From Dyella_B sp035486915 (GTDB taxonomy: Bacteria > Pseudomonadota > Gammaproteobacteria > Xanthomonadales > Rhodanobacteraceae), in contig NZ_DATHMR010000155.1 in NCBI RefSeq assembly GCF_035486915.1, positions 1 through 16,394 on the forward strand: 16,394 nucleotides of DNA, written 5' to 3'. The notes below the pieces were generated by a model. That model was not told the DNA's origin, did no database searches, and saw only the letters and a program-made list of their open reading frames with translations. Both the position numbers and the translations under genes were made by a program. Below are positions 6,223 through 14,563 of this stretch, one piece after another. The number at the start of each line of letters is the position of its first letter. The first letter of the stretch is position 1.

Positions 6223-6262
6223 CCACGGCCGCATCGCATTCCATCACGCTATTGCCTTGGAC

Positions 6263-7669
6263 ATGCCTTTGACCTCGGATTCCCCGACATCACGCATGCA
6301 AGCACAACGTAAGCACTTTCGTCTGTTCAAAGTTCTGCTTGGTGTGGCTTGCGCATGCAGTTGCCTCACGAGCTACGCGTTTATCAACCAAGCCACGAAG
6401 CCGCAAAGCGACGCTGCTGACAATAGCGGCATCAATCCGCATCCGATCCATTTGAAACTGCCGCAGGCGAACCCGCTGAGCGCGGTTGCGCAGCTCGGCA
6501 AATCGCTGTTCTTCGATCCGGTACTGTCGGGCTCCGGACGGCAGTCGTGCTCCTCTTGCCATAGCCCCGCATACGGCTACAACCCGCCCAACGCACTGAC
6601 CGTGCAAAAGGGTGGCAAGGATCTGCATCAGGCCGGGTATCGGCCGCCGCTTTCGCTGGCGTATTTGTATCGGCAACCACCTTTCAGCATTGGGCCGGAT
6701 GCAGCCGATAACGACGTAGCGCCCGACCTCAATGCGATCGCCGCATCCGTGCGCGGCGATTCGCGGGCAACTAAGCAAGCAGGCGTGGCACCTGCTGCGC
6801 CTGCCATGGTGGCGCAAGGCGGCTTGTTCTGGGATGGCCGTGCCGATTCACTGCAACGGCAGGCCTATTTGCCTCTGCTCAATCCAGTGGAAATGGCGAA
6901 TAGCAGCGTCGATGAAGTGGCACACAAACTGGTAAACAGCCGCTATCGCCAATCGTTCACCCTGTTGTTCGGGCCTGGCATTGTCAACGATCCGCAGCAG
7001 CTGGTTTCCGAGGCCATGTTCGCCATCGGCCGCTTTCAGATCGAGGATCCGTCTTTTCATCCGTTCACCAGCAAGTACGACGCATGGTTGCAAGGACAGG
7101 CACGACTGACACCGGCGGAACTGCGCGGGCTGCGCGTTTTCAACGATCCGAAGAAAGGCAACTGCGCCGGCTGCCACCTCAGCCAGCCGAGTCGTGATGG
7201 CTTACCTCCGTTGTTTACCGATACGCAATACGAAGCATTGGGCGTACCTCGCAACAACACGTTGGTGCTGAACCGGGATGCGCACTACTACGATCTCGGT
7301 ATTTGCGGCCCGTTTCGCAAGGATCTCGCACACCAGACGCAATACTGCGGCATGTTCCTCACACCCACGCTGCGCAACGTAGACAAGCGAGCGGTGTTCT
7401 TTCACAACGGCGCCTATCACACGCTTAAACAGGTAATGGATTTCTACAATTTGCGCAGCGTCGCGCCCGAAAAGATCTATCCACACGATGCAAACGGCAA
7501 GCTGGAGTTATACAACGATATACCCGCGGTTTATCAGAGCAACGTGGATACCACCGACGCACCCTTCGATCGTCACGTTGGCGATCCGCCGCCGCTCACT
7601 GCGCAGGATATCCAAGACATCATCACCTTCCTCCATACACTGGACGACGGCCAGCGCCACCTCAAATAA
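6263..7669 (+). CDS. Exported di-haem cytochrome c peroxidase (MauG/CcpA superfamily)
   Basis: This is a 468-residue periplasmic c-type cytochrome. The N-terminus has a signal segment (FRLFKVLLGVACACSCLTSYA). Two CxxCH haem sites are seen: CSSCH (C96-H100), in the family context LFFDPVLSGSGRQSCSSCH, and CAGCH (C301-H305). Further family blocks are GGLFWDGRADSLQRQA, PLLNPVEM, TPTLRNVDKRAVFFHNGAYHTLKQVMDFYN and the C-terminal QDIQDIITFLHTL. The family reduces hydrogen peroxide or oxidises partner proteins (MauG), using electrons from small cytochromes. It is longer than the usual 320-370 residues, so the substrate is uncertain. Start choice is open: ATG at 6263 or 6296, neither with a good ribosome binding site. 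The ATG at 6203 lies inside the terminator stem and is unlikely. From memory, pairing with an AcpA/PLC-type gene recurs in proteobacteria. Confidence 0.88.
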   Translation: MPLTSDSPTSRMQAQRKHFRLFKVLLGVACACSCLTSYAFINQATKPQSDAADNSGINPHPIHLKLPQANPLSAVAQLGKSLFFDPVLSGSGRQSCSSCHSPAYGYNPPNALTVQKGGKDLHQAGYRPPLSLAYLYRQPPFSIGPDAADNDVAPDLNAIAASVRGDSRATKQAGVAPAAPAMVAQGGLFWDGRADSLQRQAYLPLLNPVEMANSSVDEVAHKLVNSRYRQSFTLLFGPGIVNDPQQLVSEAMFAIGRFQIEDPSFHPFTSKYDAWLQGQARLTPAELRGLRVFNDPKKGNCAGCHLSQPSRDGLPPLFTDTQYEALGVPRNNTLVLNRDAHYYDLGICGPFRKDLAHQTQYCGMFLTPTLRNVDKRAVFFHNGAYHTLKQVMDFYNLRSVAPEKIYPHDANGKLELYNDIPAVYQSNVDTTDAPFDRHVGDPPPLTAQDIQDIITFLHTLDDGQRHLK

Positions 7670-7673
7670 GTAC

Positions 7674-7707
7674 ACCTCTGGAAATTAAGCTCGCCCGACC
7701 CAGAGGT
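7674..7707. terminator. Possible terminator after the peroxidase gene
   Basis: ACCTCTGG (7674-7681) and CCAGAGGT (7700-7707) are perfect 8-bp arms with an 18-base loop, starting five bases after the stop. The T-run is weak (TTGT). It lies between converging genes and might serve both strands. Confidence 0.45.
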
Positions 7708-7834
7708 TTGTGCGTTATCCAACTAAAATTGGCTGACGCCGGATAATTTAATGACATGGCCAGAATCGCCGCGAATTCGCGCTAGGTTATTCTCGGCATT
7801 GCAGATGTTCATGCAGATGCCTGCAGGATTGTTC

Positions 7835-8233
7835 TCAACCATCGACGATCGCAATCGCATCAACCTCGATCAGATAGTCGGGAGATAGCGCCGTAACTCC
7901 CACCAGCGTATCGACCGGCTTGTGATCCCCGAACAGCACCACCCGAGCCGCTTCGATGATCGGTAAGTGTTCGTCGCGTCTGTAGTTGACGACGTAGATC
8001 GTAATTTTGGCTACGTGCTTGGGAGCAGCACCTGCGGCTGTAAGGGCTCGGCCGAGGTTGGCGAACACTTGACGCGCCTGCGCCGCCAAATCACCTCGGC
8101 CGACAAGTTTACCGTGGACGTCTTCGGGCTCCTGGCCGGCGACGAATATCAGCCTGGTACCCGTCGCGACGACGACTTGAGTGTACGTTTGCGGAGTGGG
8201 CAGATCCCTGGGATTGATGCATTCGAGCGTCAT
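7835..8233 (-). CDS. RidA-family (YjgF/UK114) protein lacking the catalytic arginine
   Basis: This is a 132-residue soluble protein with the whole RidA-like fold: TYTQVVVATGTRLIFVAGQEP, then AAQARQVFANLGRALTAAGA, then VAKITIYVVNYRRD, then the C-terminal LIEVDAIAIVDG. RidA proteins form trimers and remove reactive enamine/imine intermediates made by PLP enzymes. In the active members an arginine sits in a PARS/PARxxV motif. Here the matching stretch reads KPVDTLVGV, with Asp at that place. I therefore infer one of the non-deaminase subgroups with another, unknown ligand. AGAAGG lies about ten bases before the ATG. It stands alone, convergent with the peroxidase gene. Confidence 0.85.
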   Translation of the reverse strand: MTLECINPRDLPTPQTYTQVVVATGTRLIFVAGQEPEDVHGKLVGRGDLAAQARQVFANLGRALTAAGAAPKHVAKITIYVVNYRRDEHLPIIEAARVVLFGDHKPVDTLVGVTALSPDYLIEVDAIAIVDG

Positions 8234-8434
8234 TTGTTTGCGACCTTCTGTGCGATTGGCAACGACCTGTCTTGTCAGTTTGAGCTGCTAATCTCTTACT
8301 GTTCTTGGCAGAGAATCCTAAGTATTGAGGAATATCTGATTTGGGTCGGAAGCAGACACGAATGTCTAAGTTAAACGCCTGATAGGTGGATTTTTGCGCT
8401 CAGCTACTCGAAGAATTGATTGGAAGTTGAAGGC

Positions 8435-8914
8435 TCATTCCTCACCGCGCACCGCTGCCTCGATCTTCGCAACATCGATCTTCCGCATCTCCATCATCGC
8501 CTTGAACGCGCGCTTTGCCACATCGCCGCCCCTCGCCATCGCGTCGGTCAGGATGCGCGGCGTGATCTGCCACGACAGGCCCCATTTGTCCTTGCACCAA
8601 CCGCACGCGCTCTCCGTGCCGCCATTACCGACAATCGCGTTCCAATAACGGTCGGTCTCCGCCTGGTCGTCAGTGGCGATCTGAAAAGAGAACGCCTCGT
8701 TGTGCTTGAACGTGTTCCCACCATTGAGGCCAAGGCACGCCACGCCGCAGACCGTGAACTCGACCGTCAAAATATCGGCCGCCTTGCCACCCGGAAAGTC
8801 AGACGGTGCCCGATGCATCGCGCCAACCGCGCTGTCGGGAAACGTCCGAGCGTAAAAGCGCGCAGCCTCTTCTGCGTCATGGTCGTACCAAAGGCAGATC
8901 GTATTCTTGTTCAT
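8435..8914 (-). CDS. VOC-superfamily (PhnB-like) protein
   Basis: This 159-residue protein belongs to the PhnB / 3-demethylubiquinone-9 methyltransferase-like group (PF06983) of the glyoxalase/VOC superfamily. Visible blocks are NTICLWYDHDAEEAARFYARTFP at the N-terminus, ADILTVEFTVCGVACLGLNGG, FKHNEAFSFQIATDDQAETDRYW, and WGLSWQITPRILTDAMA near the end, followed by the usual KRAFKAMMEMRKIDVAKIEAA tail. Despite the family name, such proteins are not proven methyltransferases and their ligands are mostly unknown. The ATG at 8914 is chosen because GAGGAGAG lies about six bases before it; an ATG five codons upstream would put that site inside the gene. Confidence 0.9.
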   Translation of the reverse strand: MNKNTICLWYDHDAEEAARFYARTFPDSAVGAMHRAPSDFPGGKAADILTVEFTVCGVACLGLNGGNTFKHNEAFSFQIATDDQAETDRYWNAIVGNGGTESACGWCKDKWGLSWQITPRILTDAMARGGDVAKRAFKAMMEMRKIDVAKIEAAVRGEE

Positions 8915-9017
8915 CGTTACTCTCCTCATATTTGCAATCGATCAAGCGTTGATGAGATCGGTCTACTACGGGTTCCCACCATGGACCGCCGTGCAGTTCA
9001 TTGCGGTCCATACGGCC

Positions 9018-9329
9018 TCAATCAGAAACACCCCCTGCTACGGCGGTGAGCTCGTAGTGGCGCATTTCCTCGATCTGAGGCACGTAAGGCCGTATGGCGG
9101 CTAGGAAAGGTGGGAAGTGCTCGCTGCGGCGAAATCCCTGCATATGGTCTTCGACCGAGGTCCAACGGATACGAAGCACATACGTGCCCGGTTCATCCGT
9201 GCATCGGCTCAATTCGTATCCAAGGCAGAACGCGCTGGCCGCGAGGCTAGAGGCGGCACGTGCATAGTCTGACTCAAATGCAGAGCACGTCACCGCGGGC
9301 AATTTATAACGGATGTACTCAACGATCAT
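9018..9329 (-). CDS. ABM-type (antibiotic biosynthesis monooxygenase-like) small protein
   Basis: This 103-residue protein has the ferredoxin-like ABM fold signature: MIVEYIRYKLP start, FESDYARAASSLAAS helix, CLGYELSRCTDEPGTYVLRIRWTSVEDHMQGFRRSEHFPPFLAAIRP, then the EEMRHYE strand. Relatives act as cofactor-free quinone-forming monooxygenases or dimeric stress proteins. The substrate is not readable here. GGAGAA lies about seven bases before the ATG at 9329; an earlier start 12 codons upstream is less likely. It diverges from the HxlR-family regulator gene across a 190-bp gap, a common arrangement in which the regulator controls the enzyme. Confidence 0.8.
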   Translation of the reverse strand: MIVEYIRYKLPAVTCSAFESDYARAASSLAASAFCLGYELSRCTDEPGTYVLRIRWTSVEDHMQGFRRSEHFPPFLAAIRPYVPQIEEMRHYELTAVAGGVSD

Positions 9330-9519
9330 GTCCGTTCTCCGTGATAGGTCATGGACTGTGGGCACATTATGTTTTGTATGCAGATTGCGCGATACGCACC
9401 ATTTGGTAACCTCTGGGACCTATCTTGCTCCAGATATTTCGCATTTCTTAGCCGCAGCCCTCACACAACGGCACGTGTTACTTGGTTGGAAAGGTTGACT
9501 CAGATGAAGAGGTTTTGCC

Positions 9520-9876
9520 ATGTCTCTGCTGGAACATGTCACCTATGTCTGCCCGGTCGAACTCACCTTGAAAGTGATCGCAGGCAAGTGGAAGCCAGCC
9601 ATCCTGTGGGAGCTCACCTCGGGCGCCAAGCGATTCAATGAGCTGCAGACGGCCCTGCCCGGCATTGCGCACAAAGTACTCCACCAGCAGCTGAAACAAC
9701 TACAACGCGATGGCATGGTGATACGCAATGATGCGGAGAAGGACATGCACTTGGGTTATGCGCTAACGCCGCTGGGAGAGACCCTTCGTCCCTCGCTGAA
9801 TGCGTTGGCACAGTGGGGGAAACTGCATGGCGAACGTACCAATGATATCGCGCTGGAAACGAGTCGCCGCACCTAA
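9520..9876 (+). CDS. HxlR-family winged-helix transcription regulator
   Basis: This is a 118-residue DNA-binding protein with the whole HxlR pattern: CPVELTLKVIAGKWKPAILWEL at the start, RFNELQTALPGIAHKVLHQQLKQLQRDGMV as helix-turn-helix and wing, and YALTPLGETLRPSLNALAQWG at the end. C11 sits at the conserved N-terminal cysteine used by several members (YodB, HypR) to sense quinones, aldehydes or hypochlorite. That it senses electrophiles here is inference. AAGAGG lies about eight bases before the ATG. The shared gap with the divergent ABM gene contains ACCATTTGGT (9398-9407), a short palindrome that could be an operator, though HxlR sites vary. Confidence 0.93.
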   Translation: MSLLEHVTYVCPVELTLKVIAGKWKPAILWELTSGAKRFNELQTALPGIAHKVLHQQLKQLQRDGMVIRNDAEKDMHLGYALTPLGETLRPSLNALAQWGKLHGERTNDIALETSRRT

Positions 9877-10115
9877 GTCAGACGTGCTAACTGACTCCGA
9901 TACGACAAACCGATATCGCAACTCCGCTGTTCATGGATTGTAGTAGCCGAAGCACCGACTAAAGCGCCACTCGGAAGCTGTCAGATCAGCTCCGGAAAGT
10001 GGGGCCAAACGTGTTTGCTTTGGGTCGAAGTCGGACGTTTTATCAATCTGGCGGTTCACGATCTCGGTACAGGTCCTGATCCATCAATGACGGTCAACTT
10101 GTCAATTCGCCATCG
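9877..10115. other. Non-coding gap with a dispersed repeat word
   Basis: No gene is seen. A weak stem, AGTCAG/CTGACT, follows the HxlR stop. The word TGCTTTGGGTCGAA at 10016-10029 matches the hairpin word at 4019-4032 in 13 of 14 positions. Confidence 0.45.
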
Positions 10116-10877
10116 CTACGAACGGAGCTTGTAGCCGCTACGAAAAATCCATCCAACCGCCACGGCGCATAGCAATAGAAATAGTGCCGTCATACCAACA
10201 CTCACGATAACGTTGACGTCGGAATGGCCATAGAAACTCCAGCGGAATCCACTGATGAGATAAACCACCGGATTGAATAGCGCGATTTTTTGCCAAATCG
10301 GCGGAAGCATTCCGATGGAATAGAAGGCGCCGCCAAGGAACGTCAAGGGGGTGACCACCATGAGTGGAATGACTTGTAGCTTTTGAAAGTCATCGGCCCA
10401 CAGTCCGATAATGAAACCGAACAGGCTGAATGTCACAGCGGTAAGCAACAGGAAGGCGAGCATCCATAGTGGATGAATGATGCTGTAGGGAACGAATAGG
10501 CGTGCCGTAAGCAAGATCAGCATGCCGAGCAGTACGGACTTGGTGGACGCTGCTCCAACGTAACCGAGCACTGCTTCGAACGGCGAAACAGGTGCCGAAA
10601 GCAACTCGTAAATGGTACCCGACCACTTTGGAAGATAGATCCCGAACGATGCGTTGGAGATACTTTCGTTAAGTAGCGACAGCATGATGAGCCCAGGGAT
10701 GATAAATGCCCCATAACTCGTACCGCCAATATCGCCCATGCGTGAACCAATAGCGGCACCGAACACGACGAAGTAAAGCGATGTCGAAAGTACCGGCGAC
10801 ACGATGCTTTGCGTGAGCGTACGAAATGTGCGAGCCATCTCGAAACGATAAATGGCGCGAATCGCGGGAATGTTCAT
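10116..10877 (-). CDS. yadH: ABC-2 type transporter permease (YadH-like)
   Basis: This is a 253-residue inner-membrane protein with about six hydrophobic segments, the channel half of an ABC exporter. It closely follows the E. coli YadH pattern from memory: GAAIGSRMGD, FIIPGLIMLS, ELLSAPVSPFEAVLGYVG, then the diagnostic VVTPLTFLGGAFYSIGMLPPIWQ, NPVVYLISGFRWSFYG and the terminal GYKLRS. Its ATG overlaps the stop of the ATPase gene in an ATGA, so the two are translated as a coupled pair. The transported substrate is unknown; relatives export drugs, lipids or polysaccharide precursors. Confidence 0.92.
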   Translation of the reverse strand: MNIPAIRAIYRFEMARTFRTLTQSIVSPVLSTSLYFVVFGAAIGSRMGDIGGTSYGAFIIPGLIMLSLLNESISNASFGIYLPKWSGTIYELLSAPVSPFEAVLGYVGAASTKSVLLGMLILLTARLFVPYSIIHPLWMLAFLLLTAVTFSLFGFIIGLWADDFQKLQVIPLMVVTPLTFLGGAFYSIGMLPPIWQKIALFNPVVYLISGFRWSFYGHSDVNVIVSVGMTALFLLLCAVAVGWIFRSGYKLRS

Positions 10878-11821
10878 GGAGTGCCCCGCACGAGGTTCAC
10901 GAAGATGTCCTCAAGTGACGTCTCCAGTGTATGGAGATCTTTGAAATCCACGCCAAGCTCCTCCAGTTTTCGCAGCAGCAAAGGGATGCCGGTGTCCTCA
11001 CTCTTGATGTCATACGTATAGATAAGTGTTGCTCCTGCGTCGGCAAGCTCTAATGCGTATTCGCGAAGTTCATCGGGGAGCGTCCCCATCGGTCTTTGCA
11101 AATTAATGGCCAGCTGCTTCTTACCCAGCTTTTGCATGAGCGCATGTTTTTCTTCGACCAGGATGAGTTCGCCACGCGTGATGATGCCCACGCGATCGGC
11201 CATTTCTTCCGCTTCGTCGATATAGTGAGTGGTAAGAATCACCGTGACGCCGGTATCGCGCAGGGTGCGTACCATGCGCCACATATCGTGCCGCAATTCT
11301 ACGTCCACACCGGCCGTGGGCTCGTCGAGAAATAGTATGTCCGGTTCATGCGCCAGCGCCTTGGCAATTAACACACGCCGTTTCATGCCGCCGGACAAGG
11401 TCATGATTTTGGCGTCTTTTTTTTCCCATAGCGACAAATCGCGAAGAACCTTTTCGATATGTTTGTCGTTGCGCGTGCGCCCGAATAATCCTCGACTAAA
11501 ACGGACCGACGCCCACACGGTCTCAAACGCATCGGTCGACAGCTCTTGGGGTACCAGGCCGATTTTCATGCGCGCTGCACGATAGTCACGACGCACGTCG
11601 TGTCCGTCCGCTGTGACCGTGCCGCTGCTGGGCTGGACGATGCCGCAGATGATGCTGATCAAGGTGGTCTTGCCGGCACCATTGGGGCCAAGCAACGCGA
11701 AGATTTCCCCGCGTCGAATATCAAGGTCGACGGACTTCAGCGCCTGAAAACCACCCTTGTACGTTTTGCTCACACCGCGAATTGAAACCGCATGCGGGAT
11801 CGGGCTGGCGTGTTCGCTCAT
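10874..11821 (-). CDS. yadG: ABC transporter ATP-binding protein (YadG-like)
   Basis: This is a 315-residue ATPase that powers the permease encoded directly after it. Walker A GPNGAGKTT is at 45-53, the Q-loop at Q92 (LVPQELS), the signature LSGGM at 142-146, Walker B ILFLDEPTAGVD at 162-173 and the switch histidine H199 in TTHYIDEAEE. The roughly 100-residue C-terminal extension (LREYALELADAGATLIYTYD then TLETSLEDIFVNLVRG) is usual in the YadG/DrrA/CcmA-like subgroup. AGGA lies five to six bases before the ATG. About 300 non-coding bases lie upstream, which should include the operon's promoter. Confidence 0.95.
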   Translation of the reverse strand: MSEHASPIPHAVSIRGVSKTYKGGFQALKSVDLDIRRGEIFALLGPNGAGKTTLISIICGIVQPSSGTVTADGHDVRRDYRAARMKIGLVPQELSTDAFETVWASVRFSRGLFGRTRNDKHIEKVLRDLSLWEKKDAKIMTLSGGMKRRVLIAKALAHEPDILFLDEPTAGVDVELRHDMWRMVRTLRDTGVTVILTTHYIDEAEEMADRVGIITRGELILVEEKHALMQKLGKKQLAINLQRPMGTLPDELREYALELADAGATLIYTYDIKSEDTGIPLLLRKLEELGVDFKDLHTLETSLEDIFVNLVRGTP

Positions 11822-12123
11822 GATATTCCTAGGATTTAACTAAGTGTCAAACACGCATTCTAAGCTTGGTAGGAAACACTTTCATTTAGAGGCCACGCGC
11901 CCGAACTAAGGTTGTCCAAGAAAACGTGCATCCTGCGTGATCGACCTTTGCGTTTTCCAAAAGTCCGCGTTGGGTTGCGGACGTCAACGTCAACTCATCG
12001 CCCTCTTTCATCGACGAGTTGGCGCACCGCTGGGGCTCAATCAGCCTATGCGATACGTGGCAGATCCAACGACCTTACTGTTAGTGAGCGTGGCCGTACC
12101 ACGAGATCAATCCGCTTATAGGT
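11822..12123. other. Non-coding gap upstream of the yadGH-like operon
   Basis: ORFs reading plus-wise through here run into the antisense of the acetyltransferase gene and have no ribosome binding site or family likeness, so I leave them out. The gap should hold the promoter of the ABC operon and the 3' end of the acetyltransferase transcript. I see no clear promoter or terminator. Confidence 0.4.
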
Positions 12124-12801
12124 TCAACTTTCCGGAATTGTTGCAGCGGCGAATGGTGCGAGTACTGTCCAACCCATGCTCGCATAGAGGTTACGGCCCT
12201 CTCCCGTCGCGACTAGAAGCTGCGGGCTTATGAGAGATTTCCTCGCAGTTCCAAGAGCGATCATCACCGCAATACCCAATCCCTTTCGTCTGTGATCCTG
12301 CGCAGTTTCGATTCGATCATAAATGAAGACATCTGCAGATTCTGCCGCGCATCCGCTGGCAGCCAGAGCACCGTCCGGCGCGATGACGCGGGCTTGAGTG
12401 ACAGGCCCAGTCTGACGAAGCTCCATCTTGTATCCATTCGGCAGAGGCTTTGTATCGATAGGAGTCACTGCCGCCATCATAAAATAGTTTTCTGGCTGGA
12501 CCTCCCAGCGAGCGGGTAGCGCACTTCGCAGTTCTTCGTTCGTGCCACACAGCTTTAAGTAATGGCGTGGAGCTGCAACGTCATGCGCGATCGCGCGCAA
12601 CCCATCACATTGCTGTGGAAATACCCAGCGTTTTACTTCCTTTTCCGAGTCGGTATCTACTCGGAAGCCGCCGCGATCGTGAACAGGGGGCGGGGATCCC
12701 CGAGCGATGGAATGCGCTGTTTGCCATGCGAAAACAAGCGTTGGATCGATGTAGGAGCTGCTCATAGATGATTGTATGTAGTGCTCAGATGGAAGCCACA
12801 T
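12124..12801 (-). CDS. GNAT-family N-acetyltransferase
   Basis: This is a protein of up to 225 residues. The C-terminal half carries the acetyl-CoA binding block DVFIYDRIETAQDHRRKGLGIAVMIALG, with R-R-K-G-L-G as the Q/RxxGxG/A loop, then LLVATGEGRNLYASMGWTVL, the usual last GNAT strand and helix. The N-terminal half (to about residue 110) is more diverged and may determine the substrate, which is unknown. Start choice is unclear: the ATG at 12801 has GGAGA too close, while the ATG at 12765 (MSSSYIDPTL) has no ribosome binding site. It is monocistronic by position, with gaps of about 300 bases on both sides. Confidence 0.82.
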   Translation of the reverse strand: MWLPSEHYIQSSMSSSYIDPTLVFAWQTAHSIARGSPPPVHDRGGFRVDTDSEKEVKRWVFPQQCDGLRAIAHDVAAPRHYLKLCGTNEELRSALPARWEVQPENYFMMAAVTPIDTKPLPNGYKMELRQTGPVTQARVIAPDGALAASGCAAESADVFIYDRIETAQDHRRKGLGIAVMIALGTARKSLISPQLLVATGEGRNLYASMGWTVLAPFAAATIPES

Positions 12802-13087
12802 TCTCCGGCGACTGCGCGCGCTGAGCCGCTGTTGACTCTCAGTCGCAGCGTCCCCGTGACTTTTGACTAAAGCATTGCCCTGTCTCAGTAGCTAAGACGA
12901 CAACTACCGGGCAGGAAGAAAGGAAGGGTCAAGCAAACCACGTAAAGACGAGCAGTCAACATATCGATCCGAGTTCATGACTGCGTTTCGGCACGCGCGT
13001 ATCCGCAGTCGCATGTACGATTGTTCAAACACGCAGGACACACGCAATGCTCTCGCGCTGATAGCTCCGTGAGCGCTTCGCGGGCCT

Positions 13088-13972
13088 CTAACCTACTGCC
13101 TTCAATGCAGATCCGAGGAAGCGTCCGACGATCTCCGGCAGCATCGGGTCGACGGGGAGCGTGTAGTGGGTGGTGTTCGGCACGATTGCGAGCTGGTTTG
13201 CGGGCCGCAGGGCGCCATCGATCCCGGCATCGCGCTGGCCGCCTCCCAGCGCTTTCCAGAACTCGACCATGTGTTCGGGCCGGATGGCGTCAGCGTCGGC
13301 AAAGACCAGTAGTGTGCGTGTGTGAAGCTTGGCGACGTCGGCGCTCCAGTCGAAGGGGCGTTTGGTGAGGTCACCGACCTTCCTGAAGAGGTTGGTCCAA
13401 TCGACATCGGGATAGGCCTTCCCTAACGGCGATGCCTTGACGCCGGGGCCGAGTGTGACAGCGTTGGCTTCCAACTGTTTGAAGGCCGCCACTACCTCCG
13501 GATAAAAGCCGTCCTGCTTCATCGCCACGGACACGAGCGCGAGCCGATCGACCACGTCCGGATGGCGGATAGCGGTCTGCAGCGCGACGCTGGAGCCCAG
13601 CGAGTAGCCCATGACGTCGGCCTTGCCGAGGTTCAGATGGCCGATCAGCGCCGCAATGTCGTCGCCCATCGTTTCACTGCGCAGTGGCCTGTCAGTGTCC
13701 GGCGTGCGCCCGTGTGCCTGGAGATGGACGGCGATCACCTGCCGGCCCTTGGCCAGTTCAGCCAGATTGCTCCCGAAGCTGTCTGGGTTGATGCCACCGT
13801 GGAGAAGAATGAGCGGCTTCCCGGTGCCATGCACGCTGTAAAAGAGATGCTGACCATTGACGTCGGCAAAATGCTCGTTCGACATAGCTAGAGTCTCCTT
13901 GGCTTGAACAGGAAGGACCGCAGTCAGCACTGCGGTCGCTATGGCAGTCTTCAGGAAATCTCGTCTGAGCAT
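13088..13972 (-). CDS. Exported alpha/beta hydrolase
   Basis: This is a 294-residue serine hydrolase from the ATG at 13972. The N-terminus MLRRDFLKTAIATAVLTAVL with a VQAKE end looks like a twin-arginine (Tat) signal peptide (RRDFLK), so the enzyme probably works in the periplasm. Oxyanion loop LILLHGG (about 54-60), nucleophile elbow GYSLG with S124, acid D228 in FADADAIRPEH and base H269 in VPNTTHYTL form a full triad. The substrate is unknown. GAGGG lies about five bases before this start; upstream in-frame ATGs at 14026 and 14041 would bury the Tat motif inside a longer leader. It is the last gene of the ArsR-SRPBCC operon and starts 90 bases after the previous stop. Confidence 0.88.
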   Translation of the reverse strand: MLRRDFLKTAIATAVLTAVLPVQAKETLAMSNEHFADVNGQHLFYSVHGTGKPLILLHGGINPDSFGSNLAELAKGRQVIAVHLQAHGRTPDTDRPLRSETMGDDIAALIGHLNLGKADVMGYSLGSSVALQTAIRHPDVVDRLALVSVAMKQDGFYPEVVAAFKQLEANAVTLGPGVKASPLGKAYPDVDWTNLFRKVGDLTKRPFDWSADVAKLHTRTLLVFADADAIRPEHMVEFWKALGGGQRDAGIDGALRPANQLAIVPNTTHYTLPVDPMLPEIVGRFLGSALKAVG

Positions 13973-14062
13973 ATCGCCCTCACGTGGCGTCGAACTGGCC
14001 AGCGCAGCGATGATCGTGTGTTTCATCGCTATCTCTTCCATACATCCGTGGCCGCGGTGTGG

Positions 14063-14563
14063 TCACGATCTGCCTGCGAGCAACTCATCCAGCTGCGCGA
14101 ACTGTTCAGGCAGGCCTTCTGCCGAACCGGCGAGCGCTTCCTCGAGGGCCGCTGTTGTGGGATAGAGTTCGTGGAAGGTAACCAGCGTCTTGCCGTCATT
14201 TTCTTCGAACGTCACCGTGGTCACGGCGCCCTGATCGCTATCTTCGTTCGTCCATACGAGACGCTTGTGCGGCGTTACTTCTTTGTACGTGCCGAAGAAT
14301 GCCATCGGTTGATCGAAGGCTGGATGGCTGAACACGAGGCGATACGTGCCCCCGGTGCGAATATCCATGTCGCACGAGAGCATCGACATGCCCACCGACT
14401 TCGGAACCCACCACTGCTTGAACAATTCGGGTTTGCTCCACGCTTCGAAGACGATGTGTGCGGGGGCATTGAACGTCCGCGTCACGACGAGTTCGCGGTC
14501 GGACTTGCGTTGCACGACGGTGCGGTTCATGACGGCGGAACTACCTTCTTTTTCGTTGGGCAT
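14063..14563 (-). CDS. SRPBCC/AHSA1-family protein
   Basis: This is a 166-residue helix-grip protein (Aha1-C/START-like, PF08327). Typical blocks are ELVVTRTFNAPAHIVFEAWSKPELFKQWWVP, MDIRTGGTYRLVFSH, FFGTYKEVTPHKRLVWTNE, TTVTFEENDGKTLVTFHELYP and a final helix LPEQFAQLDELLA. These proteins have a deep ligand pocket, but ligands are rarely known. AAGGAG lies seven bases before the ATG at 14563. The gene starts 23 bases inside the end of the ArsR gene. ArsR-SRPBCC pairs of this type are widespread, and the regulator usually represses its own pair. Confidence 0.92.
   Translation of the reverse strand: MPNEKEGSSAVMNRTVVQRKSDRELVVTRTFNAPAHIVFEAWSKPELFKQWWVPKSVGMSMLSCDMDIRTGGTYRLVFSHPAFDQPMAFFGTYKEVTPHKRLVWTNEDSDQGAVTTVTFEENDGKTLVTFHELYPTTAALEEALAGSAEGLPEQFAQLDELLAGRS

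Noticed and set aside
6203..6262. Peroxidase start at 6203
   Set aside because: That ATG lies inside the stem of the strong terminator and would put 20-30 polar residues before the signal peptide.
7770..7781. CGCGAATTCGCG perfect 12-bp palindrome
   Set aside because: It is isolated between convergent genes, with no promoter, repeat partner or T-run to suggest a role.
8360..8420. GTTAAACGCCTGATAGG, similar to the start of the attC sites
   Set aside because: No second core box or pairing arms follow within a reasonable distance; the likeness is a short chance match.
11937..12233. 98-codon plus-strand ORF
   Set aside because: About a third of it is antisense to the acetyltransferase gene, it has no ribosome binding site and it shows no family features.
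12802..13087. Gap between the acetyltransferase and hydrolase genes
   Set aside because: I looked for small genes, terminators and repeats and found nothing above background.
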